Under the pieces are notes generated by a model. That model was not told where the DNA came from. It saw nothing but the letters and a program-made list of their open reading frames with translations, and made no database searches. This document shows positions 1 through 7,732 of a stretch of 64,000 nt of DNA, piece by piece (the stretch's first letter is position 1; each line of letters opens with the position of its first letter). Location: contig NZ_CP012981.1 in assembly GCF_001411495.1 (NCBI RefSeq), positions 3,224,001 to 3,288,000 on the forward strand, in the 5' to 3' direction. The stretch is from Burkholderia cepacia ATCC 25416 (GTDB taxonomy: Bacteria; Pseudomonadota; Gammaproteobacteria; Burkholderiales; Burkholderiaceae). The translations under genes and the position numbers were made by a program.

Positions 1-469
1 GCCCACCGATCAGGCACAAGTGCACGGCCTGCCCGACGATCTCGGCCTCGCCCGGCGTGCGCACCAGCCGGCGCGACGTGTCGATCGCAAACGCGAGCCG
101 CGCCGCGTCGACACGCTGCTGGCATTCCGCGACCAGCGGATCGTGCAATGCCCAGGCACGGATCGCAATTTCACGCCCTGGCCGTTTCTCGGCGGCAATG
201 CGCAGGTAGCGCAACAGCGTGTCCCCGGCACCGTGGCCCTCCGCCGCATACGCCAGCATGCGCGCGGTGTAGTCGTCCTCCCACGCGGTCAGCAGGGTCC
301 TGACGAAGTCCTCGCGATTGCGAAAGTGGTGATAGAACGATCCGCGCGTCACGTTCAGCCGACGCGCGAGGCTCTCGGCCGAAATGCCCACATACCCCTC
401 TCCGTCGAGGGCGTCGAAGCCCGCGGCAATCCAGTCGTTTCGCGTCAGTGTGCTCATCGTCTTCGCCAT
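1..469 (-). CDS. TetR/AcrR family transcriptional regulator (C-terminus cut by window edge)
   Basis: The reading frame runs off the left edge, so about 156 residues are visible. The first 50 residues form a TetR-type helix-turn-helix ending in the characteristic GSFYHHFRNREDF segment, followed by an all-helical ligand-binding region. Two in-frame ATG codons exist, at 469 and 457. Neither has a good Shine-Dalgarno, and a 19-bp palindrome at 466-484 overlaps the first, so the start may be the second. It is divergent from the DJ-1/PfpI gene, which it probably controls together with itself. The ligand is unknown. Confidence 0.9.
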   Translation of the reverse strand, partial: MAKTMSTLTRNDWIAAGFDALDGEGYVGISAESLARRLNVTRGSFYHHFRNREDFVRTLLTAWEDDYTARMLAYAAEGHGAGDTLLRYLRIAAEKRPGREIAIRAWALHDPLVAECQQRVDAARLAFAIDTSRRLVRTPGEAEIVGQAVHLCLIGG

Positions 470-484
470 ACAGGCTGTGTATGG
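466..484. promoter_or_regulatory. Candidate TetR operator in the divergent intergenic region
   Basis: The sequence ccataca-ggctg-tgtatgg has perfect 7-bp arms around a 5-bp spacer. It lies at the 5' end of the TetR gene and about 80 bp upstream of the divergent PfpI-like gene. Size, symmetry and position are typical of TetR-family operators. Binding is inferred. Confidence 0.5.
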
Positions 485-565
485 TGCGGCATGGACAGAT
501 AGGCTGCGCACTCTATCACGGCCGCCGCCGCTTCCGGCAGCGCGCCATTACGTAAGGAGTCCGCC

Positions 566-1219
566 TTGAAAGACATCGCGCTCGTCGCATTCGACCGGTT
601 CACCGATATCGACCTGTTCCTGATGTGGGACATTCTCGGTCGCAACAGCAAGGACTGGCGCGTCCGGATCCTGGGCGCGCAGCCGGTGCTGCATTCCGCC
701 CATGGTCTGGCGATCCCGACGCACGGCCCGCTCGCCGACGCCAATCGCGCCGACGCGGTCCTGTTTTCGAGCGGCAAGGAAGGCGTACCGGCCGCGCTCG
801 CCGATCCCGGTTTCCTGCCGTCGTTCGATCTCGATCCCGAACGCCAGCTTGTCGGGTCGATCTGCGGCGGCGCCTTCATTCTCGAACGGCTCGGGCTGCT
901 ACCGCAGCGCCGCGCGACGACGCACCCCGAAGCGCGGCAGGGTTTGCAGGCAGTCGGGCTGCAAGTGATGGACCAGCCGCTGGTGTGTCACGGCAACGTC
1001 GCGACCGCGGGCGGATGCCTTGCGTCGCTCTACCTGACGGGATGGCTGGTCGAATCGATGTTCGATGCGGACAAGCGGCGCGAAACGCTGCTGCCCTTGC
1101 TGCCTGCCGGGCAACGGGAGATTTTCGAAGCGCTGATCGAGTTCAGTCTCGGGCAGGGTGCGGGACGCGCCACGGGCCCGATCCGGATCGTCGAAGGCGG
1201 AAACGGGATTGCGGCATGA
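566..1219 (+). CDS. DJ-1/PfpI family protein (GATase1-like)
   Basis: This 217-aa protein has the DJ-1/PfpI fold signature. The nucleophile elbow is SICGGAFIL with Cys100, and His120 follows in the usual ATTHPE context. The start is TTG, supported by the AGGAG sequence at 555-559 about 6 nt upstream. Family members include cysteine-based hydratases, deglycases and isonitrile hydratases, as well as N-terminal domains of GlxA-type regulators. No helix-turn-helix domain follows here, so it is a stand-alone enzyme-like protein. It is divergent from a TetR gene that probably regulates it. The substrate cannot be told from sequence. Confidence 0.85.
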   Translation: MKDIALVAFDRFTDIDLFLMWDILGRNSKDWRVRILGAQPVLHSAHGLAIPTHGPLADANRADAVLFSSGKEGVPAALADPGFLPSFDLDPERQLVGSICGGAFILERLGLLPQRRATTHPEARQGLQAVGLQVMDQPLVCHGNVATAGGCLASLYLTGWLVESMFDADKRRETLLPLLPAGQREIFEALIEFSLGQGAGRATGPIRIVEGGNGIAA

Positions 1220-1454
1220 CGCGCGGGTCGATGGTCTGCCGCTAGCCGGCACCCTTCTGCATCGTCGCGCCTCATGCGTCCTGCCAGGCCAACGGCGAAT
1301 CGGGACGCATTCGCGGGCGATCCCAGGCATCGATCGGATCGGCTTGCGCCGCACGGATGGTTGTTTGCCAGGCTGAACGAGTCCGTCGTGGGCCGGGAAA
1401 TGCTAACCTCTCGGCCTCTCTGAACGACACCGCGTGAAGCAACAGGATTCGACC

Positions 1455-2072
1455 ATGCAAACCGTTGCGGTACTGGACTTCGAAACAACCGGACTTTCGC
1501 CGAACCTGGGTGATCGTGCGACCGAAATCGCCGTCATCCTCCTCCGCGACGGACAAGTCGTCGATCGTTTCCAGAGCCTGATGAATGCAGGCAGACGCAT
1601 ACCGTCGGACGTGGTCGCGCTGACCGGCATCACGAACGAGATGATCGCATCGGCGCCTCCGACATCGAAAGTCATGAAGGAAGCGGCTGCGTTCGTCGGC
1701 AAACACGCGGTCGTCGCCCACAACGCCGGTTTCGACAAACGGTTCTGGCAGGCGGAACTCGGGCTGCTTGGCATGACGGCCGAGCATGCCTTTGCCTGCA
1801 CGATGCTCGTGGCGCGGCGCATTTACCCGGACGCGCTGAGTCATCGCCTGTCGAGCCTCGCGGACATGCTGCGATTGCCGAAATCGGGGCGGGCGCACCG
1901 GGCGATGGTCGATGCCGAAATGGCCAGCCACCTGTGGTGCAGGCTGCAGCAGGACATTGCCCGGACTTACGGGCTGGATCGTATCGATCACGCGCTCATG
2001 ACGCGTGTCCAGGCAACGGCGAAGGCGAAAGTGCCGATGTACCTGCGCTCGCTCGCGGGCGCGCATGCGTGA
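1455..2072 (+). CDS. DEDDh 3'-5' exonuclease, DnaQ/PolC-type
   Basis: This 205-aa exonuclease domain carries all three Exo motifs. Exo I is DFETTG with Asp8 and Glu10, Exo II is around HNAGFD with Asp94, and Exo III has His148 and Asp153 in HRAMVDAE. It is shorter than DnaQ epsilon subunits and lacks a C-terminal polymerase-binding tail, so it is more likely a repair or RNA/DNA-trimming exonuclease than the replicative proofreader. I chose the ATG at 1455, preceded by AGGA at 1443-1446; a GTG at 1434 would add seven residues. Confidence in the family is high, and the role is uncertain. Confidence 0.85.
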   Translation: MQTVAVLDFETTGLSPNLGDRATEIAVILLRDGQVVDRFQSLMNAGRRIPSDVVALTGITNEMIASAPPTSKVMKEAAAFVGKHAVVAHNAGFDKRFWQAELGLLGMTAEHAFACTMLVARRIYPDALSHRLSSLADMLRLPKSGRAHRAMVDAEMASHLWCRLQQDIARTYGLDRIDHALMTRVQATAKAKVPMYLRSLAGAHA

Positions 2073-2205
2073 GAATCGGTCGACGGCCGCAGGCGATCGC
2101 TATCGGGCACATGACGGATTGCCGCATCACGCGTGCCACGCGACGTTTCATGACTCGGGCAGCATGTGAGCGCAAAACGGCTTGGGAATCTCCCGACACG
2201 AATTG

Positions 2206-2233
2206 AAAAAAGGCCATGCAGTCGCATGGCCTT
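2206..2233 (-). terminator. Rho-independent terminator after the GH18-lectin gene
   Basis: A perfect 10-bp stem (aaggccatgc / gcatggcctt) with a 4-nt loop is followed, on the minus strand, by six U residues. It lies 45 nt past the stop of the minus-strand gene. Confidence 0.85.
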
Positions 2234-2277
2234 GGTCAACCATTGCCGCAGGTACTGAAAAATCGTTATCAGGTGCC

Positions 2278-3633
2278 TCAGGCGAAAACGGCATTCAGCG
2301 TTGCAAGAATTGCGGTCTGGCTGCCCCCTGCCAACGGAACCGTCACCGTAGATCCACTGAAGCCGACCACGCTTTGTCCGGCCGGAGCAGACTGCACGAA
2401 ACCATTCCGGGCGGTTGAGCCGGCCATACTGCCGAACGGGCCATAAGTGGCTCCGCTTTTCCCGGTCAACGTGAGTTGCAAAACACATTGCCAGCCGTAC
2501 CACACGCCCGTGTAGCCGGAAATGGACACGATCGGATCGTCAAGCGGAATATTGATGACCTGGGCAGTCCCGCTGTTTCCGCCGTGTTGCAACAAGGTAA
2601 ATATTCCGGTTCCCGTTCCCTGGGTGCCGGTGTTATATGGTCCCGTCCCGGTATTGACGGCCTGAACCGCGTTGAGTACGTCGCCTGACCGGATCGTCAT
2701 TCGGGTTAGGTTGGGATTACCTGCGGCGCTGATAATCGGTGTGTCGTCGAAGGCGTTGCTGGTGGGCGGATTTCCGAGTTGATCGAGAATCATGAACTGC
2801 GCCTGCTCGAACTGGAAGTTTCCCGAATTGAAGCGCCAGACAAAAATATCCTGATAATCGTACCGCGTACCCCCGGAAGAAAAACCTTCCGAAACCATGC
2901 TCCAGACCTGTTGCGCACTGGCATTGGGGGCGGAATTTCCCGGCTCGAACTGAGCGCCATAGCCAATCCTGGACGGCGATATGCCGGCATCAAGAAAATC
3001 CGATAGCGGCGTGCCGTCGTAGAATTGCGGAGAGATAAAATCGAACTGGCTATTGACCGTAGCGTAATCAATCGAACTGGTGGGCCATGCGGGCGTGAAT
3101 GACAGATAATATTTCACCGGCTGACGATCGAATTCGGCGCGAATTGAAGAGAACAGAATCTGAAACTGCGTTCGCGTCATTTTATCGGAAACATCGCCTT
3201 CCCAATCGATATCCAGGCCATTCATTCCATTATTCTGGAGATATGTCACCAGATTATTCGCAAAGTTGGCCGCCTGTGTTTGCGGATCTCCTCCTCCCGT
3301 GAAAACCGCCGCCAATGTATTGGCACCGGAATACACCATCGTGGCCAGAAATTTAATTCCAGGATTCACCTGACGCGCATCACGGAGTACAAAATTCAAA
3401 TAATCCTGATTGGTCAGCCCACCCGAATGCGACGCGTTGCCGATCTGGATCGTGGAACCCTGTGCGGCGGGAACGACCTCAAAAAAAGCAATGCCAAGAA
3501 AATTTGCACTGTCGTAAACCTTGCAATCGATCAGCGATTGATAGCAACTTTCGGGACTGTTGTAGTTGGTTTGTGGCGGTTCGTCTTCGTTCAAGAAAAT
3601 CCACGCATTGATGCCGTTTTGTAGGTTTGCCAT
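2278..3633 (-). CDS. GH18 chitinase-like domain fused to a jacalin-like lectin domain
   Basis: This 451-aa protein starts at the ATG at 3633, which has AGGAAAG just upstream. Residues 1-295 look like a glycosyl hydrolase 18 TIM barrel: the catalytic strand reads NGLDIDWE (138-145) with the proton donor Glu145, SPQFYDG sits at 201-207, and a late barrel Trp is at 266. The first Asp of the usual DGxDxDxE motif is Asn138. Residues about 308-451 resemble a jacalin-type beta-prism lectin, including YGPFG (397-401) and VVGFSGS (422-428). There is no signal peptide, which is odd for a secreted chitinase. Codon and base composition are AT-richer than the surrounding core, suggesting acquisition. The glycan target is unknown. 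Confidence 0.8.
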   Translation of the reverse strand: MANLQNGINAWIFLNEDEPPQTNYNSPESCYQSLIDCKVYDSANFLGIAFFEVVPAAQGSTIQIGNASHSGGLTNQDYLNFVLRDARQVNPGIKFLATMVYSGANTLAAVFTGGGDPQTQAANFANNLVTYLQNNGMNGLDIDWEGDVSDKMTRTQFQILFSSIRAEFDRQPVKYYLSFTPAWPTSSIDYATVNSQFDFISPQFYDGTPLSDFLDAGISPSRIGYGAQFEPGNSAPNASAQQVWSMVSEGFSSGGTRYDYQDIFVWRFNSGNFQFEQAQFMILDQLGNPPTSNAFDDTPIISAAGNPNLTRMTIRSGDVLNAVQAVNTGTGPYNTGTQGTGTGIFTLLQHGGNSGTAQVINIPLDDPIVSISGYTGVWYGWQCVLQLTLTGKSGATYGPFGSMAGSTARNGFVQSAPAGQSVVGFSGSTVTVPLAGGSQTAILATLNAVFA

Positions 3634-3707
3634 TTTTCTTTCCTGTGACGTAGCGTTTTTTGGCGGTGGCGCGCGACGCTGCAACTACAGTAGAAGGCCA
3701 CCAAATA

Positions 3708-3727
3708 CCACGGCCAATTGACCGTGG
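3708..3727. promoter_or_regulatory. Imperfect palindrome upstream of the GH18-lectin gene
   Basis: A 20-bp near-palindrome (ccacggccaattgaccgtgg, 9 of 10 positions symmetric) lies about 75 bp upstream of the start codon at 3633. It may be an operator for this single gene. There is no regulator gene beside it, so this is only a positional inference. Confidence 0.3.
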
Positions 3728-4167
3728 CGCATCGGCAATGCGGTCACGCCCGGAGACGACACAGCCCCGCAATGAACCAAGGCGTTCCACGTTGCTGAAG
3801 ACCATTATAGGAAGTGGCAAAAGATAAAACGGTGCCAACTGCGCGAAAAAAATATCGATCCTTTGGAGAAACACGCGACACCAATTCAACGACAAAATCC
3901 CTGTCGAGCGCAACAATGCACTTTCGGATTCGCCATTCCGGCTTCATTACGCCAACTGGCGATGCATTCAGTGAAAAGCTTCGACACGGCGCGCGGCCGC
4001 CATCGTTTCTCTTCACTCAATAATGCAGGTAATCGTATCGAAGAAAGGAAATATGCCCGCCGGAGATACTGCGACACGCACACCGTCGCGGTCGGCGATC
4101 TTGTACAGGGCTGTACGGGATTCAAGAGGATTGCGGAATGCGAATTCAGTGAGCCTCGTTTTTTGTT

Positions 4168-4206
4168 CTCGTGATTGGTACCGCTTTTACCGTTACCAAT
4201 CACGAG
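4168..4206. repeat. 13-bp perfect inverted repeat with 13-nt loop
   Basis: The arms ctcgtgattggta (4168-4180) and taccaatcacgag (4194-4206) are perfect complements. One mismatch and two more pairs extend the stem inward. There is no U-run beside it, so it does not look like a standard terminator. Confidence 0.7.
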
Positions 4207-4318
4207 CCCTCGATGTGCCCGCAAACCCGCACCGCGCCCCGCATTCTGGAAGGATTTTTACTGCCACGACTGAATCCCGTTGCCGACAGATTATCGAGTC
4301 GCAATCGTGCATTCGGCT

Positions 4319-4393
4319 ACTGCCCGCCCCACTGTCACTTGCAGCGCATACGCGGCGGGCAGTCTCCGGATTCGTAGAAAGTTCGCTTCTACG
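4319..4393. repeat. Two adjacent inverted repeats
   Basis: The first has 10-bp arms actgcccgcc (4319-4328) and ggcgggcagt (4354-4363) around 25 nt. The second has 7-bp arms cgtagaa (4373-4379) and ttctacg (4387-4393). Both lie in gene-free DNA and could fold as RNA. No known element is recognised. Confidence 0.55.
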
Positions 4394-4478
4394 TCAATTG
4401 CTTACAACCATGCGGATCGCAACGAAAATCCTGCAAGATCCTGCGTAAGCCAATGATTCAAGAGGAGCTTTTTACCGC

Positions 4479-4497
4479 TCACTCCCACTCGGTCATC
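4479..4497. repeat. Distal attachment site (displaced guaA 3' end)
   Basis: The sequence tcactcccactcggtcatc matches the guaA 3' end (tcactcccactcgatcgtc at 9357) at 17 of 19 positions, with the first 13 identical. It is interpreted as the original end of guaA displaced by the insertion. Confidence 0.7.
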
Positions 4498-4748
4498 AAT
4501 GAGACTCGCAAGTCCGCGATTTTAAGGATTTTTTAGTGATCGACATCGGCCTTTACCGCCACCTTTACCGTCAGAAGCGCAGGTCTTTGCTGGGGCGGGA
4601 GATGGAGCGACTTGTGGAGCCAGACACTTTCGGGCTTATCGTCGATCACGATGCATTTTAGCGCGCTTGGATCCGCAATGCGATCCTACATACGAGTGTG
4701 TCGACTCGCGCGAACCATATCCCCCATCGCCGTCGCGTAGCCCTAGCC

Positions 4749-6290
4749 CTACCGTCGCTGAATCTTGCCGCGTGCCGAAACGGGAGCGGGCCGAGGACGC
4801 GGAGGCGCCAGCATCGGGCTCGCACGGCTGGTGCCGAGTTGAAATTTCTGTGCCGCATCTACCAGTTCCAGCGTTCCGGACCGTCCAAACGAAATCTCAA
4901 GCCGACGCCTTTTCAGATCAAACGTGAAAGTGACGCCATCTCGCTGATACGTAGCACGCTTCGAGCGGTCGTCATCGTGAACGTCACCGCCTTGGTTCTC
5001 CTGGATGTCCTCAAGCTTTTCGACCAAATCATCGAAGGTGTCGTCCATACGCTCGAACTCGACAACCAGACAGTCGAACGTTGTGCCAAAAATTTCGTCG
5101 ATTGCAGCACGATGTTCGTCCCAACCCTGGCGCAACTCCAGCCGGCGACGAACGATGTATTCGGAAGAATCGTCGGGATTCTGTCCGGTCTCAACCGAGT
5201 AACGAAACGCAGCAGTGTCCAAGTCACCGCCGCCGCTGTCTTCAGCCTTTCGCACATCTTTGCGCCGCGCATTGAGTGCCTTTCGCGAAGTTTCATAGAG
5301 TTCCTGCAACTCGTCCGCCACCTGCTCAGTGAGGAGGCGCTGACACCAAGCTTCCGCCGATTCGCTCGCCTCGGTTGGCACGGTGTGGTACCCGCGCTTA
5401 AAGCCTGCGAGGGTGCGAATTTCACCAGTTTCGGTCCCTTCAAGGAACTCGCTACTGTTCCGCAGAGTAATTCCGGCCAATGCCTCGTCTGCAGGCACCG
5501 CGGGAGCGCGCGGGACGTAGCGGATCTGGAAGCTATTGGTTCCCGACAGAATAGCCTGCGGCGTTTGGCTTCCACGCACCTGCATCTCGCGAGTGATGTA
5601 TCGTGGGATTTCCTGACGGAGATGATCCCGCAAGCCGAAGTCGGTCAACCAATGATCCCGTGTCAACGCGTCGGGCGCCCGACCCTCAATTGCTTCGAGC
5701 AGGAAATAAGTCCACACGCCGTGCTGTAGCGTCGTTGATGGATAGGATTTCTCGCCTGGCGAGCACGAGAGGAAGACGCCAAGGTACCAGCCGCTGCCGA
5801 GGAATTCCCTGACCTCGGCCGCATCGAGATTGGAAATGACATCTCGCGACTTGACCGCACCACTGAACTTCTCGGCGCATGCGTCGACGAAAACGAGTGC
5901 TTGACGGCACGCACTTTCCGCTAGCGGCTCCAAGAGATCGTCGCGCATTGGCAGCGAAGTATTCTCAATGTTGGTGCGGTTCGTGTCGTAAGTGCTCAGG
6001 CGGTTTCCACCTGCGCCGTGAAATCCGTGGCCGGCGTAGTAGAAAATGAAGAGCTCGTCCTCTGCGAGATTCTGGATTGTGTACTTTAATTCATCGCGCA
6101 AAGCCGCAAGGCTCGCCTGCGCATCTTTGAGCACATGCACCGAAAGAGCGTCGTCAGGTAGATCGGCATAAATTCTCCGAATGGCATTAGCAAACGCATC
6201 GCCATCAGCATGCGCAAAATCGACAAGTGGCAACGCGTCGCCACTTGAAGGCTTTCGATAACTCTCAAGCGCCACGACAAAGGCGGTCAC
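4749..6290 (-). CDS. Caspase-like protease (peptidase C14 family)
   Basis: This is a 513-aa protein. Residues 1 to about 250 form a caspase/metacaspase p20-p10-like domain. The catalytic His88 is in FYYAGHG, the catalytic Cys138 is in VFVDACAE, and the acidic strand leading into the His (EDELFIF) is present. The C-terminal half is not recognised; about 330-440 is charged and probably helical, and the last 25 residues are Pro/Arg-rich. No membrane segment or sensor domain is visible. It starts with GTG in a 4-nt GTGA overlap with a short upstream ORF and has no ribosome-binding site of its own, implying translational coupling. In bacteria such proteases often act as effectors in cell-suicide or anti-phage systems. 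That role is inferred here from fold and neighbours. Confidence 0.85.
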   Translation of the reverse strand: MTAFVVALESYRKPSSGDALPLVDFAHADGDAFANAIRRIYADLPDDALSVHVLKDAQASLAALRDELKYTIQNLAEDELFIFYYAGHGFHGAGGNRLSTYDTNRTNIENTSLPMRDDLLEPLAESACRQALVFVDACAEKFSGAVKSRDVISNLDAAEVREFLGSGWYLGVFLSCSPGEKSYPSTTLQHGVWTYFLLEAIEGRAPDALTRDHWLTDFGLRDHLRQEIPRYITREMQVRGSQTPQAILSGTNSFQIRYVPRAPAVPADEALAGITLRNSSEFLEGTETGEIRTLAGFKRGYHTVPTEASESAEAWCQRLLTEQVADELQELYETSRKALNARRKDVRKAEDSGGGDLDTAAFRYSVETGQNPDDSSEYIVRRRLELRQGWDEHRAAIDEIFGTTFDCLVVEFERMDDTFDDLVEKLEDIQENQGGDVHDDDRSKRATYQRDGVTFTFDLKRRRLEISFGRSGTLELVDAAQKFQLGTSRASPMLAPPRPRPAPVSARGKIQRR

Positions 6291-6361
6291 ACGAGAAAAA
6301 CTGCGCTTCGATGGAGCGCCCCCTCTAACAATTCCGCACCAACACTTATTCGCTTAGCCAT
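6287..6361 (-). CDS. 24-aa leader ORF overlapping the caspase-like gene
   Basis: The short frame begins with ATG at 6361 (context MAKRISVGAE), with GAGG about 7 nt upstream. It ends at a TGA that overlaps the GTG start of the protease (GTGA). The protease itself has no usable upstream start: the next in-frame stop is a TAA just upstream. This arrangement suggests that translating the leader delivers ribosomes to the protease start. The peptide is not recognised. It could also be a chance frame. Confidence 0.45.
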   Translation of the reverse strand: MAKRISVGAELLEGALHRSAVFLV

Positions 6362-6565
6362 TGTTACCCTCGTCAATAAACTCACGCTCAAACGGTCAGA
6401 CATCGGTGCGTAGGCAATCCATCGCCACATCGACGTTCGAGATATTGGCGAATTTCCTTAAATCACCCCACACACCGCCAACAGGTCTCGCAGGGATCAA
6501 GCATTAAGTGATTTAATTTTTTGAATCATCTACGGCCGGAAGATTAAATTCATCAACACCCCCAA

Positions 6566-7471
6566 CTATTCGATGGTCAAATAATCGCCTGGATTGTTTT
6601 TTACATCGCCCGGACGCGGCCTCCTCCCCATGTATACAAACTCCATCAACGAGTTGAATTCTTTAACACCCTCAGACTCTCCCTCTACGAAACCGACCTT
6701 TCTATAAAGCTCAATAGCACTTTCGAAGTCATAATAAAGCGGACCATGTTGATCAATCGTTTTAGCCACGGTCCTCACTCTTTTCGCGCATAGCTCGTAC
6801 ATACTCGGAGCACTTTCCACTAATTTCTCGGCTATAGCGTGGCCAAAGCTCTCGGCCATATCACGCGCCCCCTTCTCGGATATCGATGGCAAGGCACTTA
6901 GCTGCTCTTTACGCTCATCAAGCCATGCTAGAGCAGCCTCCTCATCAAATGCCTTCAATGTCGCCAACGACAACTTGTCGATTAATATCAAATTAGCAGG
7001 ATCTTGACTGTAAAGTACGCTCAATGACAAATAACGTACCGTTGGAGGCAAAATGGAAAACGCGGAAGTAATGCGCTCATTTTCGCCGAAAGCATGGCGC
7101 CGAAAATAATCAATAAATAAATACGCATATAAATCAAACAGGGCCAACACCATTTCATGCACATCCTGCTCGGATGCACTGCTTAGCTCTTCAGTATGCG
7201 TAAATTTACTGCCGACCGCATTAATCCTTTCAACAGATGAAATTAAAAAATGATCGTTATTACTCTTTTCCACAAGTGATTTTTTTGTCGTTGGCGAACC
7301 TAGATTAAGACGTTGGCCATCGGGCATGTCCAATAGTTTTCGAACAACGATCTCCGCATATTGTCTTATAGTGGATGCTTTCCCTCTAAGCGACCGGTCA
7401 ACGAGATAGAAGGCATCGTTAAGGAGATCCTGCAACATCGCCTCATAGGCTTGGTTATTGAAATTCGGCAT
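6566..7471 (-). CDS. Unknown 301-aa island protein, possibly DUF4145/HEPN-like N-terminus
   Basis: I do not recognise this protein with confidence. The N-terminal 110 residues are helical, with an arrangement (RSLRGKASTIRQYAEIVVRKLL) reminiscent of DUF4145/HEPN-like domains, but no clear RX4-6H nuclease motif is seen. The rest is acidic-basic helical with no membrane segment. The ATG at 7471 follows a weak AAGGG. Codon use is AT-rich compared with the flanking core genes. It lies between a HEPN-type gene and a caspase-like gene on the same strand, with gaps of 261 and 204 bp, so it may be a sensor or partner. That is inference. Confidence 0.6.
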   Translation of the reverse strand: MPNFNNQAYEAMLQDLLNDAFYLVDRSLRGKASTIRQYAEIVVRKLLDMPDGQRLNLGSPTTKKSLVEKSNNDHFLISSVERINAVGSKFTHTEELSSASEQDVHEMVLALFDLYAYLFIDYFRRHAFGENERITSAFSILPPTVRYLSLSVLYSQDPANLILIDKLSLATLKAFDEEAALAWLDERKEQLSALPSISEKGARDMAESFGHAIAEKLVESAPSMYELCAKRVRTVAKTIDQHGPLYYDFESAIELYRKVGFVEGESEGVKEFNSLMEFVYMGRRPRPGDVKNNPGDYLTIE

Positions 7472-7732
7472 CTATGCCCTTTGAAGTAGTCATAAAATTC
7501 GGGCTACGCAGCAATTTTTTATCCCATGCAGCCCCGTGATCCTAATCACCGGCCTCGCTCGACCGCGGTTGCCCGTGTGATGGTGTGCGGCCTGTTCCGC
7601 TTTAGAAAGCCCTGATACAGAAGCATATTGCGAAGGTTCGATTCTTTGCGTTGCCTGCACTCTTTCGCAGGTCATTTCTAAGTCCCAGTTGCTCGCAGTC
7701 GTATCGAGAATCCCCGATGCAACTGGCACGAC
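7472..7732. other. Spacer between two island genes
   Basis: This 261-bp stretch lies between the 301-aa gene and the TIGR02391 gene. A 79-codon minus-strand frame exists here but has no ribosome-binding site or recognisable domain. A T-arm-like string at 7633-7649 is not part of a foldable tRNA. I see nothing else. Confidence 0.5.

Larger units (their letters stand above)
3728..4478. other. Gene-free, AT-richer stretch with inverted repeats
   Basis: No frame in this 0.75-kb stretch has a convincing start, ribosome-binding site and GC3 pattern. It contains three inverted repeats in its right half (4168-4206, 4319-4363 and 4373-4393). It ends at the left attachment repeat of the guaA island. 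It is probably the original sequence downstream of guaA before the island arrived, or decayed accessory DNA. Confidence 0.6.

Noticed and set aside
2206..4478. The GH18-lectin gene as part of the guaA island
   Set aside because: No third copy of the guaA 3' repeat was found left of 2.3 kb, so the island is bounded at 4479. The GH18 region may be a separate, older acquisition.
7633..7649. A tRNA T-arm-like string (aaggttcgattctttgc)
   Set aside because: No matching acceptor, D-arm or anticodon stem could be found within 80 nt on either side, and the T-stem itself has a mismatch.
7490..7729. A 79-codon minus-strand ORF between two island genes
   Set aside because: It has no ribosome-binding site, domain or codon bias to support it.
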